A stretch of 64,000 nt of DNA from Bifidobacterium sp. Lineage in GTDB: Bacteria > Actinomycetota > Actinomycetes > Actinomycetales > Bifidobacteriaceae. The notes below the pieces were generated by a model, which worked only from the letters and a program-made list of their open reading frames with translations, had not been told where the DNA came from and did not search any database. A program made the translations under genes and the position numbers. The stretch is from the NCBI RefSeq assembly GCF_022640935.1, contig NZ_JALCCV010000004.1, forward strand, positions 31,211 through 95,210, in the 5' to 3' direction. The first letter of the stretch is position 1. Every line of letters starts with the position of its first letter. This document shows, piece by piece, positions 44,792 to 52,798 of this stretch.

Positions 44792-44927
44792 GCTGAAAAT
44801 AGCGAAATATATCGTTGATATATATGAGCATATAGGGATATTGCTATTATTTTGTTCGTTCTAATACTTTGTCCATTCAAACGGTATCCGCATAAGATTC
44901 CAGCACCTTGCCTTTGCCTGGTTCGAG

Positions 44928-44937
44928 GAAGCGCTTC
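44928..44937 (+). promoter_or_regulatory. Candidate operator upstream of the LacI regulator gene
   Basis: GAAGCGCTTC is a 10-bp perfect palindrome with a central CG, 62 nt before the regulator start. It has the symmetry of LacI-family operators, but its sequence differs from the GAACGTTC site, so it is weaker evidence. Confidence 0.35.
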
Positions 44938-44999
44938 AGCTATAAATATGAACGATATAATCGGACAGGCACATACATTGACGGAGAGAGTCACACACC

Positions 45000-46001
45000 A
45001 TGGTAAGCATCAAAGACGTGGCCAAACAGGCAGGCGTCTCCCCGCAGACAGTTTCGAACGTTCTGAACGCACCCCAACGGGTCAGACCTCAAACCCAAAA
45101 GGGGGTGGAGGCCGCCATCGACCAGCTCGGTTACTTGCCGAACGCCTCGGCGCGTCGTCTGCGCAAACAGCGCAGCGGCACCATAGCCGTGGGTATTTCC
45201 CCGAATCCGCATTCTGCAGTGTATGACCGGTTCCTGCACGCCTTGGCGGGCGGTGCCGACGCTGCGGATATTCGCATCACCCTCTACAAAACAGACTCCC
45301 ATGAGGACGAGATACGCCACTTCACAGCATTGTGCGCGGGCGCCGACGTAGACGCGTTCGTGCTGACCGATACAACCCATCAGGACCCTAGGCCGGACTG
45401 GCTGATCAGGCACCGTCAGACGTTCGTGATGTTCGGCCGGCCGTGGGGCTCGCCCTGCGTGCTCGATCCGGAGATCGCCTGGGTCGATGTCGACGGCAGG
45501 GCGGGGATTCGGGAGATGACCCAACATCTTATCCTCACCGGGCACCGGCACATAGGGCTTATCGGATGGCCGGAAGAATCCGGAACAGGTGACGATCGCA
45601 TGCGAGGATGGCGTGATGCGCTGCTTCAGGCCAGGCTTGCGGACGAGCATAGCCTCAGCGCCTTGCGGATCGAGGCAGTAGACGATATCGGCGCAGGGCA
45701 AAGCGCCTGCGTCGAACTGCTCGACAGGCAGCCAGACATCGACGCCCTCGTGTGCGTGAGCGATACGCTGGCGACCGGTGCCATGATGGCGTCGCCAGAT
45801 GGGCTGGCCATCACCGGATTCGACAACACGCCCACCGCGCAATCCCTTGGGTTTTCCAGCATCGAGCAGAACATGCCGGATATCGCCCACGAAATACTGC
45901 GCATCATCGACGAAAAACTTCGATTAGCCGCTCATAGTGACGTCGCGCCCGAGACTGTTCATTGGCACTCGCTGCTCAAGCCCACGTTGGCGATCCGCTA
46001 A
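45000..46001 (+). CDS. LacI family transcriptional regulator
   Basis: 333 residues. The N-terminal helix-turn-helix is SIKDVAKQAGVSPQTVSNVL with hinge NASARRLRKQRSG. A periplasmic-binding-protein-like sensor domain follows (IAVGISPNPHSAVYDRFLHA; LILTGHRHIGLIGWPEESG; GLAITGFDNTP). It probably represses the divergent ABC/GH65 operon until its sugar or sugar phosphate is present. GGAGAG precedes ATG 45000. Effector unknown. Confidence 0.93.
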   Translation: MVSIKDVAKQAGVSPQTVSNVLNAPQRVRPQTQKGVEAAIDQLGYLPNASARRLRKQRSGTIAVGISPNPHSAVYDRFLHALAGGADAADIRITLYKTDSHEDEIRHFTALCAGADVDAFVLTDTTHQDPRPDWLIRHRQTFVMFGRPWGSPCVLDPEIAWVDVDGRAGIREMTQHLILTGHRHIGLIGWPEESGTGDDRMRGWRDALLQARLADEHSLSALRIEAVDDIGAGQSACVELLDRQPDIDALVCVSDTLATGAMMASPDGLAITGFDNTPTAQSLGFSSIEQNMPDIAHEILRIIDEKLRLAAHSDVAPETVHWHSLLKPTLAIR

Positions 46002-46072
46002 TCCAAGGTGCATATGGCACGATTGCATACCATGCTGGGACTCGAGAGGTCGCGCTATCCATGCCTGTGTTG

Positions 46073-46078
46073 TATAAT
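46073..46078 (+). promoter_or_regulatory. -10 box upstream of rpsP
   Basis: TATAAT with upstream TGT (TGTTGTATAATG) is a perfect -10 hexamer 127 nt before rpsP. No good -35 is visible at 16-18 bp. The resulting leader of about 120 nt ends in AAGGAGAG. Confidence 0.5.
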
Positions 46079-46204
46079 GTCCCAGTTATTCACGGATACG
46101 GGACCCTCTCATTCCCGCACGCCGCGAGGAACACGCTGGCTGCAGGTTTTTGTGCCCCCACAGAAAACCGACGGCCGGCACCCTAAGTTACAAGGAGAGC
46201 CATT

Positions 46205-46663
46205 TTGGCAACCAAGATTCGTCTGAAGCGACTGGGCAAGAAGTTCTATGCCTTCTATCGTGTGGTCATCACCGATTCGCGCAACAAGCGCGACGGCCAG
46301 TCCATCGAGGAGATCGGCATTTACGATCCGAACAAGCAGCCGTCGCTTATCCAGATTGATTCCGAACGCGCGCAGTACTGGTTGGGCGTGGGCGCACAGC
46401 CGTCAGAAGCAGTGTTCAAGCTGCTGAAGATCACTGGTGACTGGCAGAAGTTCAGGGGGCTCGACGGTGCCGAAGGCACCCTGAAGACCCCTGAGGACGG
46501 CCCGGATGCCGCAGCCCGCATCGAAGCCGTCGAAGCCCAGGCGCAGAAGATCAAGGCGGCGAACTCGGCGGCTGCAGCCAAGGCTGCGGCGCAGGCGGAA
46601 GCCGAAAAGGCCGCCGAAGCCAAGAGCACCGAGCCTGAGGCTGCGGAAGCGCAGGCTGAGTAA
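46205..46663 (+). CDS. rpsP: 30S ribosomal protein S16
   Basis: 152 residues. [20 protein letters not shown] and [15 protein letters not shown] are the S16 core. A C-terminal tail of about 50 residues rich in Ala/Glu/Lys extends it beyond the usual 80-110. The start is TTG 46205, five bases after AAGGAGAG; no ATG fits the family N-terminus. It is the first gene of rpsP-khpA-rimM. Confidence 0.96.
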   Translation: MATKIRLKRLGKKFYAFYRVVITDSRNKRDGQSIEEIGIYDPNKQPSLIQIDSERAQYWLGVGAQPSEAVFKLLKITGDWQKFRGLDGAEGTLKTPEDGPDAAARIEAVEAQAQKIKAANSAAAAKAAAQAEAEKAAEAKSTEPEAAEAQAE

Positions 46664-46665
46664 TC

Positions 46666-46899
46666 ATGCTCGCGCAAGCCGTTGAACATCTGATCACCAA
46701 CATCGTCGATTTCCCCGACGATGTATCAGTCAAATCCCATGAGAACCCTCGCGGCGAATTGCTTCGCGTGCGTGTGAACCCGGAGGATATCGGCCGCGTG
46801 ATCGGCCGCAGCGGCCGCACCGCCAACGCGATCCGCACCGTGGTGCAGGCCTTGGCCGACCACAAAGTGCGCGTCGACATCATGGATGTCCGCAAGTAG
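46666..46899 (+). CDS. khpA: KH-domain RNA-binding protein KhpA
   Basis: 77 residues forming one KH domain: LLRVRVNPEDIGRVIGRSGR contains the GxxG loop (GRSG) after the V-I-G turn, then TANAIRTVVQALADH. In Firmicutes KhpA pairs with KhpB and affects division and translation; here it sits in the conserved place between rpsP and rimM. The start is two bases after the rpsP stop. Confidence 0.94.
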   Translation: MLAQAVEHLITNIVDFPDDVSVKSHENPRGELLRVRVNPEDIGRVIGRSGRTANAIRTVVQALADHKVRVDIMDVRK

Positions 46900-46910
46900 T
46901 GGGGCGTTCA

Positions 46911-47513
46911 ATGCATGGCAACGACCCTCAACAGCGTGAGCTGTTGAGGGTCTGTCGTATCGGCCGGGCGCAGGGACTCAAAGGCGAAGTCAACGTCCGC
47001 ATCACCACCGACGAGCCCGGGCGGCGCTTCTCCCCCGGTTCGTCCCTACGCACCAGCGACGATTCGCACGAATACATCGTCGAAGGCGCGCGGACGTTCA
47101 AAGACCGTTGGATCTTGCGCTTCGAAGGCATCGACAATCGCGACGCGGCCGAGGCCCTGAACGGCATCGAGCTGTACGGCGAGGCAGATGACCCCGAAGA
47201 AATGGCGCGTGAAGATGCATGGTATCCCAAGGATCTCATCGGACTTGAGGCCCGGCTTGCCGACGACAACGTGCTTGGCATCCCCGGAGGCAAGGTGCTG
47301 GGCCAAGTCGTCGACGTGATTGACGGCCCTGCACAGTCGCTGCTGAAACTACGGTTGGCCGGCGATCGTGTGGCCGGCACTGACGCAACCGACGAAAATA
47401 CGCCTACTACGGCGCTTGTTCCCTTCGTAGACCCCATTGTGCCCGACATCGACCCAGCCGAGGGAACGCTCACCATAAACCCTCCCGGGGGCCTGATTCC
47501 CGGGCTGGGGTAG
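46911..47513 (+). CDS. rimM: Ribosome maturation factor RimM
   Basis: 200 residues. The N-terminal domain begins LLRVCRIGRAQGLKGEVNVR. A PRC-barrel domain follows from about residue 97 (AWYPKDLIGLEARL; GKVLGQVVDVIDGPAQSLL), ending LVPFVDPIVPDID and the Pro/Gly-rich PPGGLIPGL terminus typical of RimM. It assists 30S head assembly. GGGG precedes ATG 46911; an in-frame GTG at 46899 overlaps the khpA stop. Normally trmD follows, but here it lies 4.3 kb away. Confidence 0.95.
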   Translation: MHGNDPQQRELLRVCRIGRAQGLKGEVNVRITTDEPGRRFSPGSSLRTSDDSHEYIVEGARTFKDRWILRFEGIDNRDAAEALNGIELYGEADDPEEMAREDAWYPKDLIGLEARLADDNVLGIPGGKVLGQVVDVIDGPAQSLLKLRLAGDRVAGTDATDENTPTTALVPFVDPIVPDIDPAEGTLTINPPGGLIPGLG

Positions 47514-47633
47514 TGCGCAAACACAAAGCTGTCCTTCTGCCGACGAGAATTGACTGACGTCTTCGACCGCATATTGAAGGTGCTCTATGGGCTCTTCAAA
47601 GAGCGGTCCATCTTTTTCTTGTGATCTGCGCAT
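47514..47633 (-). pseudogene. Possible truncated HEPN-like relict
   Basis: An ATG at 47633 overlaps the stop of the nucleotidyltransferase relict (TGATG), as in MNT/HEPN toxin-antitoxin pairs. About 40 codons follow (MRRSQEKDGPLFEEPIEHLQ and on) before the frame runs into antisense rimM. The opening resembles the start of DUF86/HEPN proteins, but too little remains to be sure. Confidence 0.25.
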
Positions 47634-47952
47634 CAGACCACTCTCTTCAAGTCGTGCCCGGCGGCATCGTAAAACCGCCTTCCTGGCGGGCTGTGCCTGG
47701 CGATGAACTCGAAGGTCAGCAACGATAAGGGAAAACGCTCTGCCGAGCCTTTTTCCGACTCGCCCTTGGACGACATAATGACCCCTGCAGTGGCCTTTTT
47801 CTCTGAAGCAAGCCGGTAGATCAAATCCATATCGGAATCCGGCCGGCGTTTCCTCTGGCCACTGCACCAGAGACACGCATTTCCCCGACACCGTGGCTTT
47901 CAGCGGCGCACCTGGCTGCATTCTCCACTTCTTGCAGCACCGGTTCATTCAT
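47633..47952 (-). pseudogene. Frameshifted MNT-type nucleotidyltransferase
   Basis: Read from ATG 47952, one frame gives a helix and MRVSGAVARGN, matching the GSxxRG part of minimal nucleotidyltransferase domains. The next frame gives RRPDSDMDLIYRLASEKK, matching the RPDSDxDL metal-binding motif that should follow at once. A one-base change near 47845-47852 restores a continuous ARGxRRPDSDMDL. The two halves lie in different frames in this sequence. In complete systems such proteins are antitoxins of HEPN toxins. The C-terminal part is not recognisable and may hold further damage. Confidence 0.6.
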
Positions 47953-48093
47953 ACACGCATAATGATAGCGGCATCTGCCCAATGGCAGAAGCTTGTAATC
48001 GCTGTGACCGGCATCCGACGTAGCCTGCCGCTCAGAAAAAAACGATAAGATAATCGAAGAATGATCGAACGGCACGTGCAGATGGGCGGAACA

Positions 48094-49101
48094 ATGCATA
48101 TAGGGATTATCGGGACAGGTTGGATATCGCGTCAGTTTGCCGATGCGGTGCACCAGCAGCAGGGCGCGCAGATGGCAGGGATTCTTTCCAGAACCCGCGA
48201 ATCCGCGGAACGGTTCAAATACCCCGATGAGGCATATCCGGCGTATGACGATATCGAGGAATTCCTCGCGGATTCGAAGATCGACACGGTGTACATCGCC
48301 TCGCCCAACTCGATGCATTACAGCCAGGCGGCCAAAGCCATCAGCGTCGGGAAAAACGTCATCGTCGAGAAGCCCGCATTCTCGAATCCGACGGAATTCG
48401 CCAAGATCGAGACCCTGCTCCGCCACCACCCTCAGGTGCGTTTCTTCGAGGCGGCCAGGAACATTCATACCGACACATTCCGCAGCATCGCCGAGCAGGT
48501 GGAGAATATGGGACAGGTCGGCGGCGCGGTCTTTTCCTATATGAAATACTCCTCGAAATACGACGCCGTTCTCGCAGGAACCGCACCAAACGTATTCACC
48601 GCGCAGTTTTCCGGCGGTGCCTTGCAGGATTTGGGAGTGTATCCGGTGTATGACGCGATAGCCCTGTTCGGGCCGCCGCATTCCGCCGAATATCATTGCC
48701 TGTTGCTTCCGACTGGCACCGACGCCATGGGCACCGGCGTGCTGCACTACCAGCATTTCGATGTCACCCTTCTCATCTCGAAAACCGTCAATTCCAGGTT
48801 CGGATCCGAAATATACGCAGGGCGGCAAACTCTCAGCTTCGGCAACGGCGGCGATCTCGGCAGCGTCCGCCTCATGGAAGACGACGGCACAGTACAAGAG
48901 ATCTGCCCATCCCCAACCGGCAATCCGATGAGCGGAGAAGTGCGCGATTTCACCGATGTCATCCAAGCTCCAGCCGAACCGGCAAACCAATCACGCTATT
49001 TGCGCTGGCTCAAGACGAGCCGCGAAGTGTGCGAAACCCTCTGGCAGATGCGCCAGAGCGCCGGCATCCACTTCCCTGCGGACGATGCTGATGGGCGCTG
49101 A
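48094..49101 (+). CDS. Gfo/Idh/MocA family oxidoreductase
   Basis: 335 residues. An NAD(P)-binding Rossmann fold comes first (HIGIIGTGWISRQFADAV), then the family motif GKNVIVEKPAFSNPTEF containing the catalytic EKP Lys. The C-terminal alpha/beta domain has GALQDLGVYPVYDAIALFG, whose DLGVYP pattern is typical. Members oxidise or reduce sugars, inositols or related polyols; the substrate is unknown. ATG 48094 follows GGGCGG. It stands alone in the accessory DNA between rimM and trmD, 462 nt from the SepF-free flank formed by the MNT relict. Confidence 0.88.
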   Translation: MHIGIIGTGWISRQFADAVHQQQGAQMAGILSRTRESAERFKYPDEAYPAYDDIEEFLADSKIDTVYIASPNSMHYSQAAKAISVGKNVIVEKPAFSNPTEFAKIETLLRHHPQVRFFEAARNIHTDTFRSIAEQVENMGQVGGAVFSYMKYSSKYDAVLAGTAPNVFTAQFSGGALQDLGVYPVYDAIALFGPPHSAEYHCLLLPTGTDAMGTGVLHYQHFDVTLLISKTVNSRFGSEIYAGRQTLSFGNGGDLGSVRLMEDDGTVQEICPSPTGNPMSGEVRDFTDVIQAPAEPANQSRYLRWLKTSREVCETLWQMRQSAGIHFPADDADGR

Positions 49102-49738
49102 CCCAAAGCCGGATGAGTGCAGTGAGAACGCTAGCAGCACAGCGCAGCTGCATCACCTGGCACCGGCGATCTCCGCCGCGCCGCGGATGCCGTATGCCGT
49201 TCAACCTGCACTTCCACCATGCGCGGCCGATATGAGCTGGCTTTGATACCACGCCCTGTGGCATCGCCTATCACGCACGTCTTTTCAAACGCCGAATGCC
49301 GTCAAATACAAAAATCCGACTGGAGAGGTATCCGGTTACGAGATCAGCGGATGCCATTGCGCTCGACAACCCTCAAAGATTCACATAATTGTGTTTTGAG
49401 CAAACATAGGGCGATTCACGTTGAATAGCACTGGGAATTTCTATAGCCTTGTCAGACAAGGACTGAGGGACACGCCTGAGGGGTGTCCCGACCTGTCAGC
49501 CCGAGGTATGAGATCTATTAGCGGTTCGGAATGTGATATGGAACCGCCCAGTACGAAGCCGACAAAGTGACAGTCGGTTTTACTCCGGTCACTGGCCGGC
49601 GCAGTGCGACGGTAGCACAGTTCGACAGTGGCCAGGCCGGCGCAATAACGGAATCAGCGAAGAATCACGGAATTGCCGCTGCAGGCATATGACGGGATTC
49701 TTCTTCGATCATCGTCAACCCTACGGAAGGGAAGCATA
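49102..49738. other. Gap with several hairpins upstream of the SDR gene
   Basis: 637 nt without a convincing gene. From 49447 there are successive stems: CCTTGT/ACAAGG (49447-49461), GGGACACGCC/GGGGTGTCCC (49467-49489) and GCGGTTC/GAACCGC (49521-49547), then CCGAC/GTCGG. They could be a terminator followed by a structured leader of the SDR message. I recognise no known riboswitch. Confidence 0.4.
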
Positions 49739-50650
49739 ATGACAGATGCTGCAACGAACGAAAACCCGCACAATGACATAGGAATTCGAACCGATAAAGA
49801 CTATCCGCAGCAAATCCAGAACCCGCCGGGAACGACGGCGAGCATGACCCCGGAACCCGATCATGGTGAGACCAGCTGGGTCGGAAGGAACCGGCTGGTA
49901 GGCGTGCGCGCGCTGATCACCGGAGGCGACTCCGGCATCGGGCGGGCCACTGCCATCGCATTCGCGAGAGAAGGGGCCCGCGTCGCCATCTCCTGCATGG
50001 CTCCCGAACTGGCCGACGCCCAGCGAACGCGTGAAATCATCGACGTCGATAAAACGGGAAGCTGCGAGATATTCGAGACGGATATCAGGGACGAAAACAG
50101 GGCCCGCGGACTCGTCGACGATGCCGCCGCGGCGCTCGGCGGATTGGATGTGCTGGTCAACAACGCCGGCACGCAATTCGGCCGCCGCGAGAACGGGTTC
50201 GAGGACCTCACGACGGATGAGATGAAAACGGTGTTCGACACCAACCTGCTGGGGACGTTCTGGGTCACGCAACAGGCTCTGAAATATCTGAAAGCCGGGG
50301 CCAGCATCATCAATGTCACCTCGATACAGGCCTACGAGCCTTCAGGCAACCTCATCGATTACGCGGCCACCAAGGCGGCGCTGACGAATTTCACCGCCAA
50401 TCTCGCCCAACAGCTCGGGCCGAAAGGGATCCGCGTCAACGCGGTCGCGCCAGGACCGATCTGGACGCCACTGATCACCTCGACCATGGATCACGAGGGC
50501 ATCCCGGAATTTGGCAAGGGCACGCCGCTGGGGAGGCCCGGGCAGCCAGCCGAACTGGCCGGCGCCATGGTATTCCTCGCGAACAACGCAGAAGCTTCGT
50601 ATGTGAGCGGCACCGTGCTCGCCGTGACCGGCGGACGGCCAATCTTCTGA
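49739..50650 (+). CDS. Short-chain dehydrogenase/reductase (YghA/stress-protein type)
   Basis: 303 residues. An N-terminal extension with QIQNPPGTTASMTPEPDHGE marks the YghA/general-stress-protein subgroup of SDRs. Next come the NAD(P) motif TGGDSGIGRATA, LVNNAGTQ, the catalytic Ser in NVTSIQA and YAATK with the catalytic Tyr and Lys. GIRVNAVAPGPIWTPL and VTGG near the end complete the fold. Substrate unknown; relatives act on small aldehydes or sugars and are stress-induced. GGAAGG precedes ATG 49739. Confidence 0.92.
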   Translation: MTDAATNENPHNDIGIRTDKDYPQQIQNPPGTTASMTPEPDHGETSWVGRNRLVGVRALITGGDSGIGRATAIAFAREGARVAISCMAPELADAQRTREIIDVDKTGSCEIFETDIRDENRARGLVDDAAAALGGLDVLVNNAGTQFGRRENGFEDLTTDEMKTVFDTNLLGTFWVTQQALKYLKAGASIINVTSIQAYEPSGNLIDYAATKAALTNFTANLAQQLGPKGIRVNAVAPGPIWTPLITSTMDHEGIPEFGKGTPLGRPGQPAELAGAMVFLANNAEASYVSGTVLAVTGGRPIF

Positions 50651-50706
50651 ATATCGGGCATACATAATGCTCGATGAGGCCCAGGCGCTGCGTGACTGCA
50701 GTTACA

Positions 50707-50750
50707 TGATTCGGTCCGGCGCGAAGATATCCTCGCGCCGGACCGAATCA
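50707..50750 (+). terminator. 18-bp hairpin after the SDR gene
   Basis: TGATTCGGTCCGGCGCGA pairs with its complement TCGCGCCGGACCGAATCA around an 8-nt loop, 57 nt after the SDR stop. The stem is very stable; no T-run follows. Confidence 0.55.
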
Positions 50751-50810
50751 CGAGAATAGGGAGTTGCAGCACTGCATCTCAAACGGTAGCTTCTCTATCC
50801 CATGCAGAAC

Positions 50811-50850
50811 GAAGAACGGCGTCCATCGCGAATGATGGCCGCCGTTCTTC
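50811..50850. terminator. Second hairpin between SDR and small acidic gene
   Basis: GAAGAACGGCG pairs with CGCCGTTCTTC, extended past one mismatch by CCATC/GATGG, with a 6-nt loop. It could serve either strand. Confidence 0.45.
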
Positions 50851-50868
50851 GATAGTGCTGCGATAAAC

Positions 50869-50898
50869 GCAGATGCAGCCTCATAAGGCTGCATCTGC
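50869..50898 (-). terminator. Terminator of the small acidic gene
   Basis: GCAGATGCAGCC and GGCTGCATCTGC form a perfect 12-bp stem with a 6-nt loop, 19 nt past the stop at 50917 on the minus strand, followed by GTTTATCG. Confidence 0.65.
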
Positions 50899-50916
50899 CT
50901 GCAAGCCCGCGCCTAT

Positions 50917-51120
50917 TTACAGATCTGTCGGAGGCACATCATAGGTGACATCATCGGTAGATGTGGAGGCACCGGTTTCGAGATCTTTCTTTTCGTCTTC
51001 TGAGGGTTCATTCGACGGAGCCTCCGGAAGAGAGGATTGCGGCGCATCCTGAACCGGTACGCCATTGACCTTCGGCGTATCCTGGCCCTGTTCCTCGGCA
51101 TTCTTATTGTGTTCGTCCAT
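50917..51120 (-). CDS. Small acidic protein of unknown function
   Basis: 67 residues, strongly acidic and without Cys or hydrophobic segments (MDEHNKNAEEQGQDTPKVNG, ending TYDVPPTDL), so probably disordered. AAAGGGG lies upstream of ATG 51120, and a good terminator follows, both supporting expression. It is convergent with the SDR gene. I do not recognise a family; small hydrophilic stress proteins look similar in composition, but that is only a resemblance. Confidence 0.6.
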   Translation of the reverse strand: MDEHNKNAEEQGQDTPKVNGVPVQDAPQSSLPEAPSNEPSEDEKKDLETGASTSTDDVTYDVPPTDL

Positions 51121-51313
51121 ATTTGCACACCCCTTTCGAATTACGGCTTCCAAGTGTCAAGGCTATCAATGAAAAGCGCGCGGATCAAAGAATCCGCTTG
51201 GAGGAAAACGCTGATACTGCTTGAGGAAGGTGCAGACCAACGCGTCGGCTCGATGAATCGGCCCGATCGCAGGATACGATAGAGCAGAGCTGCATGAGGA
51301 GGGCGAGAAACCG

Positions 51314-52009
51314 ATGCGCACAGTAAAAGGGCTTTCCGCCCTGCTGCATCGCATGGGTCGCGCCTTCGATGGCTTGAACACAATGGGCATGGCAACCGAG
51401 GAATTCCTGCGCACCGGCAATCCCAAGGTGACCGGCTCGGAAAACGACTACGCGCTATTGCAGGATCTGCGGGACTCATCCGCATATGCGCTGGGAACCG
51501 ATTGGCGAACAACCCGCTTCGGCTTGGCATGTTTCAATGCGTTGCTCGGCCAGTGGTATTTGGGTGCTGTCCCTTCACGCCTCTTCCTCTCCTTTCTCCC
51601 TGTTCGCCTCCAATCTCCCCGGTGTGCTGCACATCAACTACAGTGGTCGCTTGCAAAGCGGTCACATGCAACCTGCGCAAACACAATCGAACGTTTGGCA
51701 TTGACCAACCCTGACCTTGGAAGGATCTCGGATCCTAGACGTGACTTCACACGCCTGTCATGCGCGGTTATCACTTGTCGCAACGGCGCTGGCTTTGGCG
51801 ACGCGCCTTGGCGGTACTCTGGTGCCTTATGGATATCGATATCGTCAGCGTGTTTCCCGAATACTTCGACGTGCTCAAACTGTCGCTGCTCGGCAAGGCG
51901 CAAGACAACGGCCTGGTGCGCATCGCGGCCCACAATCTACGCGACTGGACGCACGACGTGCATCACTCGGTCGACGATACGCCGGTGGGCGGCGGGGCAG
52001 GCATGGTAA
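51314..52009 (+). CDS. Hypothetical protein, 3' part doubtful
   Basis: The start is good (AGGAGGG before ATG 51314), and the first 85 residues look coding (GRAFDGLNTMGMATEEFLRT; TRFGLACFNALLGQWYLG). After about 51570 the composition changes and the translation becomes low in resemblance to real protein, and the frame then overlaps trmD by 181 nt. A frameshift or truncation near 51570 is likely, leaving a decayed or shorter gene. Function unknown. Confidence 0.35.
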   Translation: MRTVKGLSALLHRMGRAFDGLNTMGMATEEFLRTGNPKVTGSENDYALLQDLRDSSAYALGTDWRTTRFGLACFNALLGQWYLGAVPSRLFLSFLPVRLQSPRCAAHQLQWSLAKRSHATCANTIERLALTNPDLGRISDPRRDFTRLSCAVITCRNGAGFGDAPWRYSGALWISISSACFPNTSTCSNCRCSARRKTTAWCASRPTIYATGRTTCITRSTIRRWAAGQAW

Positions 52010-52662
52010 TGAAGCCCGAAGTGTGGGGCGAATGCCTTGATGAGCTGCTGGGTGTGAAGCCGGGCGGCGAGGGCAGTGACGATGTCGCTGGCGCAACAGC
52101 CGATGCAAACGATACAGTCCTGATTTTCCCCAATCCTTCCGCTCCGCTCTTCACGCAGCGCGATGCAGCTGAGCTGTCGCACGCCGGACGGCTCGTCTTC
52201 GGCTGCGGACGGTACGAGGGCTATGACGCACGGATCCCGGAATACTATCGCGCGCGGGGCGTCGATGTGCGCGAATATTCGATCGGCGACTATGTGCTCA
52301 ACGGCGGCGAAGTGGCCGTGTCCGTGATGCTTGAGGCGATCACGCGCCTGCTGCCGGGCTTCATGGGCAATCCCGAATCCATCGTCGAGGAATCCTACAC
52401 AGGCGGCAATGCGCTGCTCGAATACCATCAGTACACCAAACCAGCGCTCTGGCGCACGGTGGCGGTGCCCGATATTCTGCTCGGCGGCGATCACGGCAAA
52501 GTCTACCGTTTCCGGCGCGACGAGGCGCTGGAACGCACCAGCGCCATCCGCCCCGACCTTATCCAGGCGCTCGACTGCAAGCAGCTTGACAAAGCCGACC
52601 GCAAAACCTTGATGGCATTGGGCTGGGATGTCTCGCAGGCGCATCCACGACGCGCTGCCTAG
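51829..52662 (+). CDS. trmD: tRNA (guanosine(37)-N1)-methyltransferase
   Basis: SAM-dependent SPOUT methyltransferase that methylates G37 of tRNAs and prevents +1 frameshifting. 277 residues: MDIDIVSVFPEYFDVLKLS start, PVGGGAGMVMKPEVW, knot motifs LVFGCGRYEGYDARIPEYY and YSIGDYVLNGGE, then the C-terminal domain. An insert of about 20 residues (KPGGEGSDDVAGATADAND) precedes the knot. The frame extends 23 codons upstream, but ATG 51829 matches the family start. It is cut off from rimM by accessory DNA. Confidence 0.96.
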   Translation: MDIDIVSVFPEYFDVLKLSLLGKAQDNGLVRIAAHNLRDWTHDVHHSVDDTPVGGGAGMVMKPEVWGECLDELLGVKPGGEGSDDVAGATADANDTVLIFPNPSAPLFTQRDAAELSHAGRLVFGCGRYEGYDARIPEYYRARGVDVREYSIGDYVLNGGEVAVSVMLEAITRLLPGFMGNPESIVEESYTGGNALLEYHQYTKPALWRTVAVPDILLGGDHGKVYRFRRDEALERTSAIRPDLIQALDCKQLDKADRKTLMALGWDVSQAHPRRAA

Positions 52663-52798
52663 TCTGCACGCACTCGTCGTTGTCCCCCATGCACACGCTC
52701 CGCAGCAGTGCCCAGCTGGCAGAAAGCGGCTGCCTCACAGCATCTCAGCCGTTCGCCGGAGCAGAGAACTGCTGCGCAACGCTGCACAGCCCCACCCC

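Noticed and set aside
47821..48990. 389-codon minus-strand frame
   Set aside because: Mostly antisense to the Gfo/Idh gene. Only its last 44 codons are meaningful, as the N-terminal half of the frameshifted MNT relict.
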